DNA from: Acetobacter aceti NBRC 14818
Lineage (GTDB): Bacteria > Pseudomonadota > Alphaproteobacteria > Acetobacterales > Acetobacteraceae
Reading direction: 5' to 3'
Length of the DNA stretch: 64,000 bases
Assembly (NCBI RefSeq): GCF_000193495.2
Contig: NZ_AP023410.1
Coordinates: forward strand, 2,294,001 to 2,358,000
The notes under the pieces were generated by a model, which ran no database searches, was not told where the DNA came from, and saw nothing but the letters and a program-made list of their open reading frames with translations. Position numbers and translations under genes: made by a program. Numbering within the stretch: the stretch's first letter is position 1; every line of letters begins with the position of its first letter. Positions 26,897-34,156 of the stretch are shown one piece after another.

Positions 26897-27298
26897 TCAG
26901 GCAGGTGTAAGCACACGGGCGGCGATACGGCCAATAGCAATATCATCCTCGGTGCTGGCTCCCGAAACACCAATGGCGCCGGCGATTGTGCCATTCGCAG
27001 TTTTCAGGAGCAGACCGCCGCCGAAGCTGGTGAGACCGCCATTCGTGTTTTCGAGTGAATAGGCTTCACCATTAGGGTGAGCGACCTTGGCGAACGCCTC
27101 GCTGTCCATGTGGAACAGAACGGCCGTCTTCGCCTTTTTGCTGCTGACATCAATTACCCCGAGTGGCGCGCCATCCATACGGACAAAGGCTACGGGCCAT
27201 GCGACTGCGTCCACAACAGTGATGCAGACCGCCACTTTCAGCTTTTCAGCCTCGGCAAGGGCAGCCTCGATCATGGCGGAGGCAACAGAAAGTTTCAT
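26897..27298 (-). CDS. GlcG/HbpS family heme-binding-like protein
   Basis: A 133-residue protein of the GlcG/HbpS (DUF336) family. Typical text: ALAEAEKLKVAVCITVVDA, AKTAVLFHMDSEAF, GGLTSFGGGLLLK and GAIGVSGAS near the end. Members bind heme or act as small accessory proteins to oxidation operons; the function here is not known. It lies between an IclR regulator upstream and an MFS transporter downstream, all on the minus strand, suggesting a small inducible uptake or detoxification operon. Confidence 0.85.
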   Translation of the reverse strand: MKLSVASAMIEAALAEAEKLKVAVCITVVDAVAWPVAFVRMDGAPLGVIDVSSKKAKTAVLFHMDSEAFAKVAHPNGEAYSLENTNGGLTSFGGGLLLKTANGTIAGAIGVSGASTEDDIAIGRIAARVLTPA

Positions 27299-27385
27299 CG
27301 GACATCCTCAATCGTACGGAAAAATCCGCAGGCTAAGGCGGTTAGCCCACAATGGAATATGGCAGAGCGTGAAATACAGATTTAT

Positions 27386-28114
27386 TCAACATGGTTGAAC
27401 GGAATCCGTTTGAAGCTTCATCATCATCCATGCCATCTGTACCAGCTTCTGTTGCGGCAGCTCGGCAGCGGGGCCGGTGACACATAGGCTAGCCAGCACC
27501 TCGCCATTCTCCCGCCAGGGGATGGCGACACCGTGGATGCCGGGGTGATAATTTTCCAGATCCAGCGCATAGCCTCTGGCGCGCACTGCTTCGATCTCCT
27601 CGATAGCGGAGGAGGTGGCAGCATCGGTGAGAGAGTGGGTCAGACGTCTGGCCATACCTGGAATGAACGCCAGAAACACCAGTCCCACCGCGGAGCCTTC
27701 CAGCTTCTCTCTGAAAGGGGCATGCACGGAGGCCCTGTCCGGATTTCTGAAATCCACGATGTCGAGATAGGCTGCCTCGTCTCCGCTTGGCACGGCGAGC
27801 CAGACGGTCTGATCGGTTTTGTGTGCGATGGTTTCCAGAACAGGTCTTAATTTCGTACGTGTGGCACTGTCATTTCCCGCGATACGCGCCAGATTCAGGA
27901 TGCGACTACCAAGGTAATACCGCATATCCCCGGTGCGTCGCCGGACATAGCCAAGGCTATTTAGCGTTTGCAGAATGTTATGCGCGGTCGTTTTGCGGAT
28001 ACCAGCCAGAGCGGCGATCTGTCTGAGTGGCGCAGCACCGCCCTGCTGCGCGATGATCTCCAGTATGACGGCGGCCCGTTCAACAGACTGGATCAGCTTG
28101 GGGTCTCTGGTCAT
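27386..28114 (-). CDS. IclR family transcriptional regulator
   Basis: A 242-residue regulator with an N-terminal winged helix (SVERAAVILEIIAQ, then LAGIRKTTAHNILQTLNSLGYV) and a C-terminal effector domain (EEIEAVRARGYALDLENYHPGIHGVAIPW). Such proteins usually control a neighbouring catabolic or transport operon. The GlcG-like and MFS genes begin 87 bases downstream on the same strand and are the likely targets. The effector is unknown. Confidence 0.92.
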   Translation of the reverse strand: MTRDPKLIQSVERAAVILEIIAQQGGAAPLRQIAALAGIRKTTAHNILQTLNSLGYVRRRTGDMRYYLGSRILNLARIAGNDSATRTKLRPVLETIAHKTDQTVWLAVPSGDEAAYLDIVDFRNPDRASVHAPFREKLEGSAVGLVFLAFIPGMARRLTHSLTDAATSSAIEEIEAVRARGYALDLENYHPGIHGVAIPWRENGEVLASLCVTGPAAELPQQKLVQMAWMMMKLQTDSVQPC

Positions 28115-28318
28115 GCTGTTGTTGTAAGCACATGTATGGTGATGCAGCCAATGGCAAAATTATGCTTCTTTCCTGCTCCCGAAATACAGCGACACCTGTA
28201 ACGGCGTTGACCGACCGTTGGCGCGATCAGGTCGCTTCCTATGCCTATGTGGGGACGTTCATAATCATCTGACAAAAAATCATGAGCATATGCTCCCGAA
28301 TACATAAAGAGAAAATCA

Positions 28319-28912
28319 TTGGCATTTTTCAAGGGATATCTGGGTCTTCTGGTAACCGGTCCGGCTTCTGTCGCCATGGAGGCCACGGGCGGAGGTTACG
28401 CCAGACAGGCCATAGCCTTTACGCCGCTTGGCGACGGACGACGTACACTGTCTGTTTCCCAGTCCTGCAGCTTTGGTTATGCGACCACATCCTGGGGCTA
28501 TGTAACCGCACTGGCCCTTTACGCTGACAATACATCGACTTCCGAACCTCTTGTCGCCTGGGCAGTTTCCCCCCGCACTGTCAGTGTAGGACAAACTTAT
28601 TCTGTACCTGCTGAATATTTATCATTACTGATTCAACGGGAAGGATTTTTCTCGACAAATGAACAGATCGGAACGACGGAAAGCGGAACTGGTCTTATCG
28701 CCCGTCAACCGGTCTCTGTTTCTGCCGGTGTGATGACTCCTGCCATGGCAGGCAGCACTTCGACATCAGACTCCGGTAGCGCCACACTTACATTATCCCA
28801 GCTCAATCAGGTTCTGTCCCAGTTGATGCAGGGATTGCCCACTTCCGATCCCGGAGATGGAACATCTCTCTGGTTGAATGCAAATCTTCTATCAATTTCC
28901 GTAAAAAACTAG
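28319..28912 (+). CDS. phage tail fiber-like protein
   Basis: A 197-residue protein with a TTG start (weak ribosome site). The region YLGLLVTGPASVAMEATGG, GGYARQAIAF and WGYVTALALYAD follows the pattern of a common phage virion protein (the 'LGLfT...GGGYAR...WG.v..fal.d' family often annotated tail fiber). The C-terminal 60 residues are Ser/Thr-rich, then end in a predicted short helix. It is the first of three phage-like small genes on the plus strand, without any capsid, terminase or integrase nearby, so it is a remnant or a domesticated piece rather than an active prophage. Composition is lower in GC than the flanks. Confidence 0.6.
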   Translation: MAFFKGYLGLLVTGPASVAMEATGGGYARQAIAFTPLGDGRRTLSVSQSCSFGYATTSWGYVTALALYADNTSTSEPLVAWAVSPRTVSVGQTYSVPAEYLSLLIQREGFFSTNEQIGTTESGTGLIARQPVSVSAGVMTPAMAGSTSTSDSGSATLTLSQLNQVLSQLMQGLPTSDPGDGTSLWLNANLLSISVKN

Positions 28913-28916
28913 AATA

Positions 28917-28954
28917 TAAAATCCTGTTTCATGATTAAACATGAACAGGATTTT
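28917..28954. terminator. hairpin terminator inside the phage-like gene set
   Basis: AAAATCCTGTTTCATG and CATGAACAGGATTTT form a long stem (one bulged base) with flanking A and T runs, so it can end transcription in either direction. It sits five bases after the first gene and rules out the early ATG at 28941, which lies in its right arm, as the likely start of the next gene. Confidence 0.8.
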
Positions 28955-28991
28955 CTCTGAAATCCTTCAAAAACAAAAGACACTTTCCTTC

Positions 28992-29465
28992 ATGTCCGAC
29001 AGTTACCATAATGATCAAGTAAACAAGTTTCCGCTCTTTCCTGAAAATGGCATGGATCCCCGCGAGTTCGCCAAAAACAACGCAACAACGCCTACAACAG
29101 GATTGATCGTTCAGTCAGGATCAGGCTCTTCTTCAGGCACAACAGACACTACGCCCCCGCCCGTAAAAATCATTACAAACCCAGGTAGTCTCCTGCAGAT
29201 TAATTTCCCCGCACAGGGTGACATTACCTACGATATCACACCAAATATGCCACTCACCCTATCTCTGACTGGCGGAACAGCAGGTATTCTACAGCGTCTT
29301 ACCCTGATTGTTCATCAACCTGCCGGGGGTGGAATTGCTGTCTCTTTACCTTCCGCCCATTACAAGGATGGCACAAAGCCTGATGTCAGTCTTGAAGCAG
29401 GAGCCACCACCATCATTTCCTATATCACTGATAATGGTGGACAAACTATTTACGGCGGACTCTGA
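28992..29465 (+). CDS. phage tail-associated hypothetical protein
   Basis: About 157 residues from ATG 28992 (MSDSYHND); the longer start at 28941 lies in a terminator hairpin. The N-terminus is Gly/Ser/Thr-rich; the rest is beta-rich, ending with ISYITDNGGQTIYGGL. This ending resembles small tail-fibre or tail-tip proteins of alphaproteobacterial phages. No enzyme motif is present. It lies between the tail-fiber-like gene and a small membrane protein on the same strand. Confidence 0.5.
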   Translation: MSDSYHNDQVNKFPLFPENGMDPREFAKNNATTPTTGLIVQSGSGSSSGTTDTTPPPVKIITNPGSLLQINFPAQGDITYDITPNMPLTLSLTGGTAGILQRLTLIVHQPAGGGIAVSLPSAHYKDGTKPDVSLEAGATTIISYITDNGGQTIYGGL

Positions 29466-29479
29466 AAAAGAAAAAATTT

Positions 29480-29785
29480 ATGGATATAACAACACTTATC
29501 AATAACATATTACAATTCATACCGCCTTCCTACCTCGCCACTACAACCGCAATCATCTCCTTTATCATTGCAACCTGCGCCCTGATCATGCGCTTCTGGA
29601 AACCTCCGTCAAAAGAATCCCGCTGGATCAACATTTATCATATTGTCAGCGCCGTGGGGCAGGCACGGGGATGGAACGCCAGCGCCTATCAACCCGACAG
29701 AAAAGCAATCATGGTTCCCACCACCAAGGATCGCTCAGAAGTTGCGGAAAACCTTGGCCTTGATGTCAAACAGACCAAACCCTGA
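29480..29785 (+). CDS. small membrane protein, phage-associated (holin-like?)
   Basis: A 101-residue protein with one clear membrane segment at about residues 18-41 (ATTTAIISFIIATCALIM), then a basic, polar tail. Size and topology would allow a holin or a spanin-like part, but no family match is evident. It is the third of the phage-like genes, starts 14 bases after the second, and is followed by a strong terminator. Confidence 0.45.
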   Translation: MDITTLINNILQFIPPSYLATTTAIISFIIATCALIMRFWKPPSKESRWINIYHIVSAVGQARGWNASAYQPDRKAIMVPTTKDRSEVAENLGLDVKQTKP

Positions 29786-29799
29786 TTTCAGATCAAAAC

Positions 29800-29842
29800 A
29801 AAAAAGTACCTTTCCTTCTTGTCAGGGAAAGGCACTTTTTTA
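29800..29842 (+). terminator. rho-independent terminator after the phage-like genes
   Basis: AAAAAGTaCCTTTCC and GGAAAGGcACTTTTT form a stem followed by T residues. A- and T-runs on both sides make it bidirectional, serving also the Spy-like gene that comes from the right. Confidence 0.88.
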
Positions 29843-29911
29843 AATCGGCAATCAATCCGTTCAGACAGATTTATAGAAACGGATTAAAACCACTCACAAT
29901 TCAGGTAACGA

Positions 29912-30382
29912 TTACTCGTCACCCTTGCTGTCAGCATGCTCGATGGCATGAATCTGATCCTGCAGAGCACGGATCCTGTCATGACGATCTTTTGCAGCAG
30001 AGATCTGCTCAGCCGTCAGAACGTCATGCACCTTGACGGCTGTCGCCTGTCTTGCCGCATTTTCCTTCGCGTCCAGAGCATTCTGTTCCGTTACCAGCGC
30101 ATCCAGCTTCGCCTGATCAACCTTACCCGGTGTCAGCATGATGGCTTCGAACTGATCATGAAGGTCATGCTCCTGCTTGTGCAGGGCTTTCATGCCTTCA
30201 TGGCCTTCCTTGAAGATTTTCTTGACCGAATCTTTCTGTTTCGCCGTCAGGTTCACACCCTCGAGAAAGGGAAGTCCACCGTGGCCACATCCATGTGGTC
30301 CCATGGGAGGCTGGGCATGAGCCTGTCCCACAGCCAGTGCGCCAACAGTCATAGCAGCAATCAGAAAAGAACTACGTGACAT
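29912..30382 (-). CDS. Spy/CpxP-like periplasmic protein
   Basis: About 156 residues from ATG 30382 (MSRSSFLIAAM); the longer frame to 30463 adds a non-signal tail. A signal peptide ends at AHA-Q near residue 23. The mature protein is helical and carries two LTxxQ motifs (LTAKQ and LTAEQ), the mark of the Spy/CpxP family of periplasmic chaperones and stress sensors. The N-terminus of the mature part is rich in Gly, His and Pro (PHGCGHGG), which could bind metal. No partner two-component genes are adjacent. Confidence 0.75.
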   Translation of the reverse strand: MSRSSFLIAAMTVGALAVGQAHAQPPMGPHGCGHGGLPFLEGVNLTAKQKDSVKKIFKEGHEGMKALHKQEHDLHDQFEAIMLTPGKVDQAKLDALVTEQNALDAKENAARQATAVKVHDVLTAEQISAAKDRHDRIRALQDQIHAIEHADSKGDE

Positions 30383-30526
30383 AATCACCATCCATTCTTC
30401 AAACGGCAGAGACCTGCTGCTCTCCGTTTTCCTGAGAGCAAGAAGACCAATCATAAGTGTCAAAAAAATCGCAGGTTTGCTACGAAATGTAAGGCTATTC
30501 TATCCATTTAATGAAAGACGCTTTTA

Positions 30527-30967
30527 TTAAAATGGTTTAACAATCACCATGATAACAATAACCATCATGAGAACTGTCGGCACTTCATTCGCTATTCTGT
30601 AAAATCGTTCTGAATGTGTATTTCTGTCGCAATCAAATTCTTTACGCCAACGGGCACAGCAACCGTGAAAGATGAACATGCCGACAAGAGCAGCCACTTT
30701 CACATCCCACCAACCATAAGACCAGCTTATTACACCCGGAATACTGACAAGAAGCCCCCCAAAAAGCAGGGATGAGATCATCGCCGGGGTCGTAATTGCC
30801 CGCAGAAGGCGGCGTTCCATAATCTTGAAACGCTCGCTTTCCTCAGAACCGGCCGTAACCTGACAGTGATAGACAAACAGTCTGGGCAGATAAAAAAGCC
30901 CTGCCATCCACGCCATGACCGACATGACGTGAAACGCCTTGATCCACAGATACCAGGGCAGAAGCAT
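30527..30967 (-). CDS. hemJ: protoporphyrinogen oxidase HemJ
   Basis: A 146-residue inner-membrane protein with about four helices that oxidises protoporphyrinogen IX to protoporphyrin IX in heme synthesis. The start MLLPWYLWIKAFHVMSVMAWMAGLF is typical, with the conserved His at residue 13; the RLLRAITTPAM and GWWDVKVAAL segments (conserved Lys) also fit. I start at ATG 30967, five bases after the HAD gene stop; the frame to 31066 overlaps that gene. It forms a heme operon with hemE and the HAD gene. Confidence 0.9.
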   Translation of the reverse strand: MLLPWYLWIKAFHVMSVMAWMAGLFYLPRLFVYHCQVTAGSEESERFKIMERRLLRAITTPAMISSLLFGGLLVSIPGVISWSYGWWDVKVAALVGMFIFHGCCARWRKEFDCDRNTHSERFYRIANEVPTVLMMVIVIMVIVKPF

Positions 30968-30972
30968 TTCAC

Positions 30973-31674
30973 TCACGACGCGCTGGCCTTTTTCTGCTGA
31001 GCCAGCGCATCCCCTAACAGGACAGGCAACTCGGACAACGCATTGATCCTGACCAGACCGGGCCATGACGGAATTGGCGCAGGTTCACGTCTCAGAAGAA
31101 CGCAGGTCATTCCCGCCGCAAGAGCCGCCTTTGCACCCGTATCGCTGTCTTCGATGACAACACAGTTTTCAGGCGGAATACCCTCGGCTTCCGCCGCCTT
31201 CAGATAGACGGCAGGATCGGGCTTGGGCGCATTCATGTCGGCTGCTGAATGGATACGACCTTCCAGCAATTCAGCCAGACCACTCGTTCGGAATTTCGCA
31301 TTCATCTCCAGCATGGATGAATTCGATCCGACCCGAACCGGCAGTCCAAGCGCTGCAACCTTTTCCAGCATATCCCGGGCGCCGTCGATCGTATCGACAG
31401 ACACGTTGAAGGATTCAACAAAACGATCCCTCATGAGAACAGGCCAGTCCTGCGGAAGAGTGGTGTCGGTCCTCTCCTCGATTTCCGTCTTCAGAAGCGT
31501 CAGAGCCTTGCCGCCAAACTGCGTCATGGCTTCTTCGTCGGTGATATCCCACCCGGCCTGACGGGCGTCTTCAGCAATCAGACGACAGCTTGTGCCTTCA
31601 CTGTCGATCAGCACACCATCGCAATCGAAAATGACAAGCTGTAACCGCCCATCGGGAGCAAGTGCGGATGTCAT
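30973..31674 (-). CDS. HAD-superfamily phosphatase
   Basis: A 233-residue haloacid-dehalogenase hydrolase of the phosphoglycolate/beta-phosphoglucomutase-like type. The nucleophile motif is FDCDGVLIDSE near residue 17, motif II is VGSNSS near 115, the Lys/Asp part is APKPDPAVYLKAA and VIEDSDTGAKAALAAGM. Its ATG begins two bases after the hemE stop and hemJ follows directly, so it is translated with heme genes. The substrate is unknown. Confidence 0.9.
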   Translation of the reverse strand: MTSALAPDGRLQLVIFDCDGVLIDSEGTSCRLIAEDARQAGWDITDEEAMTQFGGKALTLLKTEIEERTDTTLPQDWPVLMRDRFVESFNVSVDTIDGARDMLEKVAALGLPVRVGSNSSMLEMNAKFRTSGLAELLEGRIHSAADMNAPKPDPAVYLKAAEAEGIPPENCVVIEDSDTGAKAALAAGMTCVLLRREPAPIPSWPGLVRINALSELPVLLGDALAQQKKASAS

Positions 31675-31676
31675 GA

Positions 31677-32747
31677 TCAGACAGTCCGCAGTGCTGCGAT
31701 CAGATCACCGACATGCTCGGTCGGCGTCTCGGGCAGAACGCCATGCCCCAGATTGAACACATGCGGACGTCCGCGCCCGGCTTCCCGGATTGCCAGCGCT
31801 TCCTGCAACATGGCCTCGCCACCCGCCAGCACGGAAACCGGATCAAGATTACCCTGCAGAACCAGATCGGAGCGGACCTGTGAAGCGACCGTGGTCAGAT
31901 CAGCACTGGTATCGAGCGCCATCGCGTCCACGCCTGTTTCCCGGGCATATTCCGGAGCCATGACACCGGCGAGCCGTGGGAACCCGATCACCGGCACGTC
32001 CGGATAACGCTCTTTCAGAAACTTCACGATCTGGCGCGTGGGCTTGATGACATGCTTGCGGAATTCCCGCGGCGGGAGCAGCCCGGACCAGGAATCAAAC
32101 AGCATGACCGCCTGCGCACCAGCCTCAATCTGATCCGCCAGCATGGAAGCCGTCGTTTCGGTCAGAAGATCAATCAGACGGTCGTAGAGCGCGGGATCGC
32201 TATACGCCATCAGACGGGTCTGGGCGAACTCCTTGGAACTGCCGCCATCGACCATGTAGCAACTCACCGTGAAGGGTGCGCCGGCAAAACCGATCAGCGT
32301 GACGGTGTTAGGTTCGGCAATGCCAACCTGACCGCCAAGAGCTTTCCTTACCCGCCGCAGGGTTTCCGCGACAGGAGCCGTACGCTCTGGGATACGCTTT
32401 GGGTCCAGTCTGTCCAGATCGGCCCGACTGCGGATTGGGGTGAGAACAGGGCCGCGCTTTTCAATGAATTCCAGAGATTGTCCCATGGCCCACGGCAGCA
32501 CGAGAATATCCGAGAACAGAATGGCTCCATCCATGGCGAAACGGCGGATGGGTTGCAGCGTGATTTCCGTCGCCAGTTCCGGCGTCATGCACCGTGTCAG
32601 AAAATCGGCCTTTTCCCGAAGCGCCCGGAACTCCGGCAGGAAACGCCCGGCCTGACGCATCAGCCAGACTGGCGGTGGCCACATGGCCTCGCCCTTCAGT
32701 GTGCGGAGAAGTCGTCGGTTCTCATCGGGTCCGTATGGGGCGTTCAC
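31677..32747 (-). CDS. hemE: uroporphyrinogen decarboxylase
   Basis: A 356-residue cytoplasmic enzyme that decarboxylates uroporphyrinogen III to coproporphyrinogen III. Diagnostic text: PPVWLMRQAGRFLPEFRALR near residue 26, FAMDGAILFSDILVLPWAMG near 68, GFAGAPFTVSCYMVDGG near 153 and FNLGHGVLPETP near the end. It is the first gene of hemE-HAD-hemJ and is read away from the origin-like region on its right. In several alphaproteobacteria hemE flanks the chromosomal origin. Confidence 0.97.
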   Translation of the reverse strand: MNAPYGPDENRRLLRTLKGEAMWPPPVWLMRQAGRFLPEFRALREKADFLTRCMTPELATEITLQPIRRFAMDGAILFSDILVLPWAMGQSLEFIEKRGPVLTPIRSRADLDRLDPKRIPERTAPVAETLRRVRKALGGQVGIAEPNTVTLIGFAGAPFTVSCYMVDGGSSKEFAQTRLMAYSDPALYDRLIDLLTETTASMLADQIEAGAQAVMLFDSWSGLLPPREFRKHVIKPTRQIVKFLKERYPDVPVIGFPRLAGVMAPEYARETGVDAMALDTSADLTTVASQVRSDLVLQGNLDPVSVLAGGEAMLQEALAIREAGRGRPHVFNLGHGVLPETPTEHVGDLIAALRTV

Positions 32748-33128
32748 TATCCGTCTACCGTCCGTTTCATCAGTCCCTCATCTCTAACGAATAAAAGAAA
32801 ATAAAGAAATGATGAGGTTTCTTTAGGGGGTGTGTATGTCGGGGTACCCACCTTTCCGAAAATGTACCCCAGTTTTCCCCGACTGTGTACAGAATGTATC
32901 CCTTCGGAAAATAAGGGTTTTCGGGAGTTATCCAGAAAAACCCCCAGAACCCCTGTGTACAACTCACAGTGTCGGGCGAAGACTCACTTGTCCACGGTAC
33001 TCGGTACGGACTGTGATGATACTCCGTACTATCCCCATGTACCCCAGTACCGCACAAAGTACTCGGTACAGTACTCACTGAAGTACTAACGGACTGAATG
33101 ATGGGTTATCCTTGCTCATCTCATCGGA
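32748..33128. other. candidate chromosomal replication origin (oriC) between hemE and maf
   Basis: A 381-base non-coding region between divergent hemE and maf. It holds several near-matches to the DnaA box TTWTNCACA: TTATCCAGA at 32928, TGTGTACAA (TTGTACACA on the other strand) at 32954, TTGTCCACG at 32988, TTATCCTTG at 33106, and a weaker TGTGTACAG at 32884. An A-rich tract at about 32788-32812 could unwind. GANTC sites occur at 32981, 33153 and 33168. Fifteen GTAC tetramers lie across the region and the maf start. A hemE-flanked origin is known from Caulobacter and relatives; the rest is inference. Confidence 0.65.
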
Positions 33129-33794
33129 ATGGAAGGCACAGGAAAAATGATCGACTCGAGTACTGGTGAATCTGAAGTACTGACGCCTTCCTGTTTCTCT
33201 CTGATTCTGGCCAGCGGCTCTTCTGCACGACAGACCCTTCTGCGGGACAGTGGTGTTGCTTTCACCGTTCGCACGCAGGCGATTGATGAGTCTCTCTATA
33301 AGGAAGCAGGTCGTCAGGCTGGGGAAAGTGCTGCAAGCGTTGCCCTGCGTCTCGCGACGGCAAAGGCGGAGGCAGTCAGTCGTGAGACCGCACAGCGTGA
33401 CGCCTTTGTCATTGGAGCGGATCAGATGCTGAGCTGTGAAGGGGAGTGGTTCGACAAGCCGGCCTCCCGCCAGTCCGCCAGAGAGCAGTTATGTCGTCTG
33501 AGGAATAGGACGCACTTTCTTCATAGTGCGGTCGTGCTGTGCAGCGGCGGTGAAACGGTCTGGTCACATATTGAAGAGCCGAAACTCGTGATGCGCGATT
33601 TTTCGGATACGTTCCTTGACGCCTATCTGGAAGCGGAGGGCGAGGCGTGTTTCGCCAGCGTTGGCGCTTACAGGCTTGAAGGGCCGGGTATCCAGCTTTT
33701 CAGCCGGATTGAAGGTGAATATTCCGCCATTCTTGGCCTCCCGCTTCTTCCCCTGTTCGCAGCGCTCAGATCGTTCGATGTCCTTGCCAGCTAG
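33129..33794 (+). CDS. Maf-family nucleotide pyrophosphatase
   Basis: A 221-residue Maf protein (nucleoside triphosphate pyrophosphatase that removes non-canonical or excess nucleotides; historically linked to septum formation). The family marks are LILASGSSARQTLL near residue 25, GADQML (D98) and the EGPGIQLFSRIEGEYSAILGLPL part near the end. The start could also be the second Met (residue 7). It is divergent from hemE across the origin candidate. Two of the GTAC/AGTACT sites lie inside its first codons. Confidence 0.9.
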   Translation: MEGTGKMIDSSTGESEVLTPSCFSLILASGSSARQTLLRDSGVAFTVRTQAIDESLYKEAGRQAGESAASVALRLATAKAEAVSRETAQRDAFVIGADQMLSCEGEWFDKPASRQSAREQLCRLRNRTHFLHSAVVLCSGGETVWSHIEEPKLVMRDFSDTFLDAYLEAEGEACFASVGAYRLEGPGIQLFSRIEGEYSAILGLPLLPLFAALRSFDVLAS

Positions 33795-33817
33795 GTGAGG
33801 GACCGGAATTAAAGGGC

Positions 33818-33846
33818 TTGTCACGGTCACACCAACAGGATATATG
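33818..33846 (+). promoter_or_regulatory. sigma70-type promoter of tRNA-Ala
   Basis: TTGTCA and TATATG are 17 bases apart, about 40 bases before the tRNA gene. This is a near-consensus promoter for the tRNA. Confidence 0.65.
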
Positions 33847-33887
33847 CGCGTCACCCGGACGGTCTGTCACAGACAGGACGTCCTGAT

Positions 33888-33963
33888 GGGGCCATAGCTC
33901 AGTTGGGAGAGCGCCTGAATGGCATTCAGGAGGTCGTCGGTTCGATCCCGATTGGCTCCACCA
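33888..33963 (+). tRNA. tRNA-Ala (GGC)
   Basis: A full cloverleaf of 76 bases with an encoded CCA end. The acceptor arms GGGGCCA and TGGCTCC pair (one G-T), the D arm is GCTC/GAGC, the anticodon stem CCTGA/TCAGG closes the loop ATGGCAT with anticodon GGC, and the T arm has GGTTCGATCCC. It reads GCC alanine codons. No integrase gene lies downstream, so I see no sign of use as an attachment site. Confidence 0.95.
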
Positions 33964-34156
33964 GATTTTCTGGTTCAATATCCATAAAATTAGAAAATTA
34001 TTGTTGTGAGATCATCAGGTCTCGCCCCGTATGTTGTTGCGTTCCTGTCGCACCCTGAATGGTCACCCATAAATTACAGAGCGGCTGCCTTTAACATGTC
34101 AGACGGCTCCCTGTGATACGGTTGGTATATTATCGAACAGAACATTCAGGTTTCTG

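Noticed and set aside
32844..33180. GTAC cluster as a CRISPR array or minisatellite
   Set aside because: The tetramers are not spaced regularly and there is no repeated unit longer than six bases.
33888..34100. tRNA-Ala 3' end as an integration site
   Set aside because: No repeated tRNA end and no integrase gene were seen in the following sequence.
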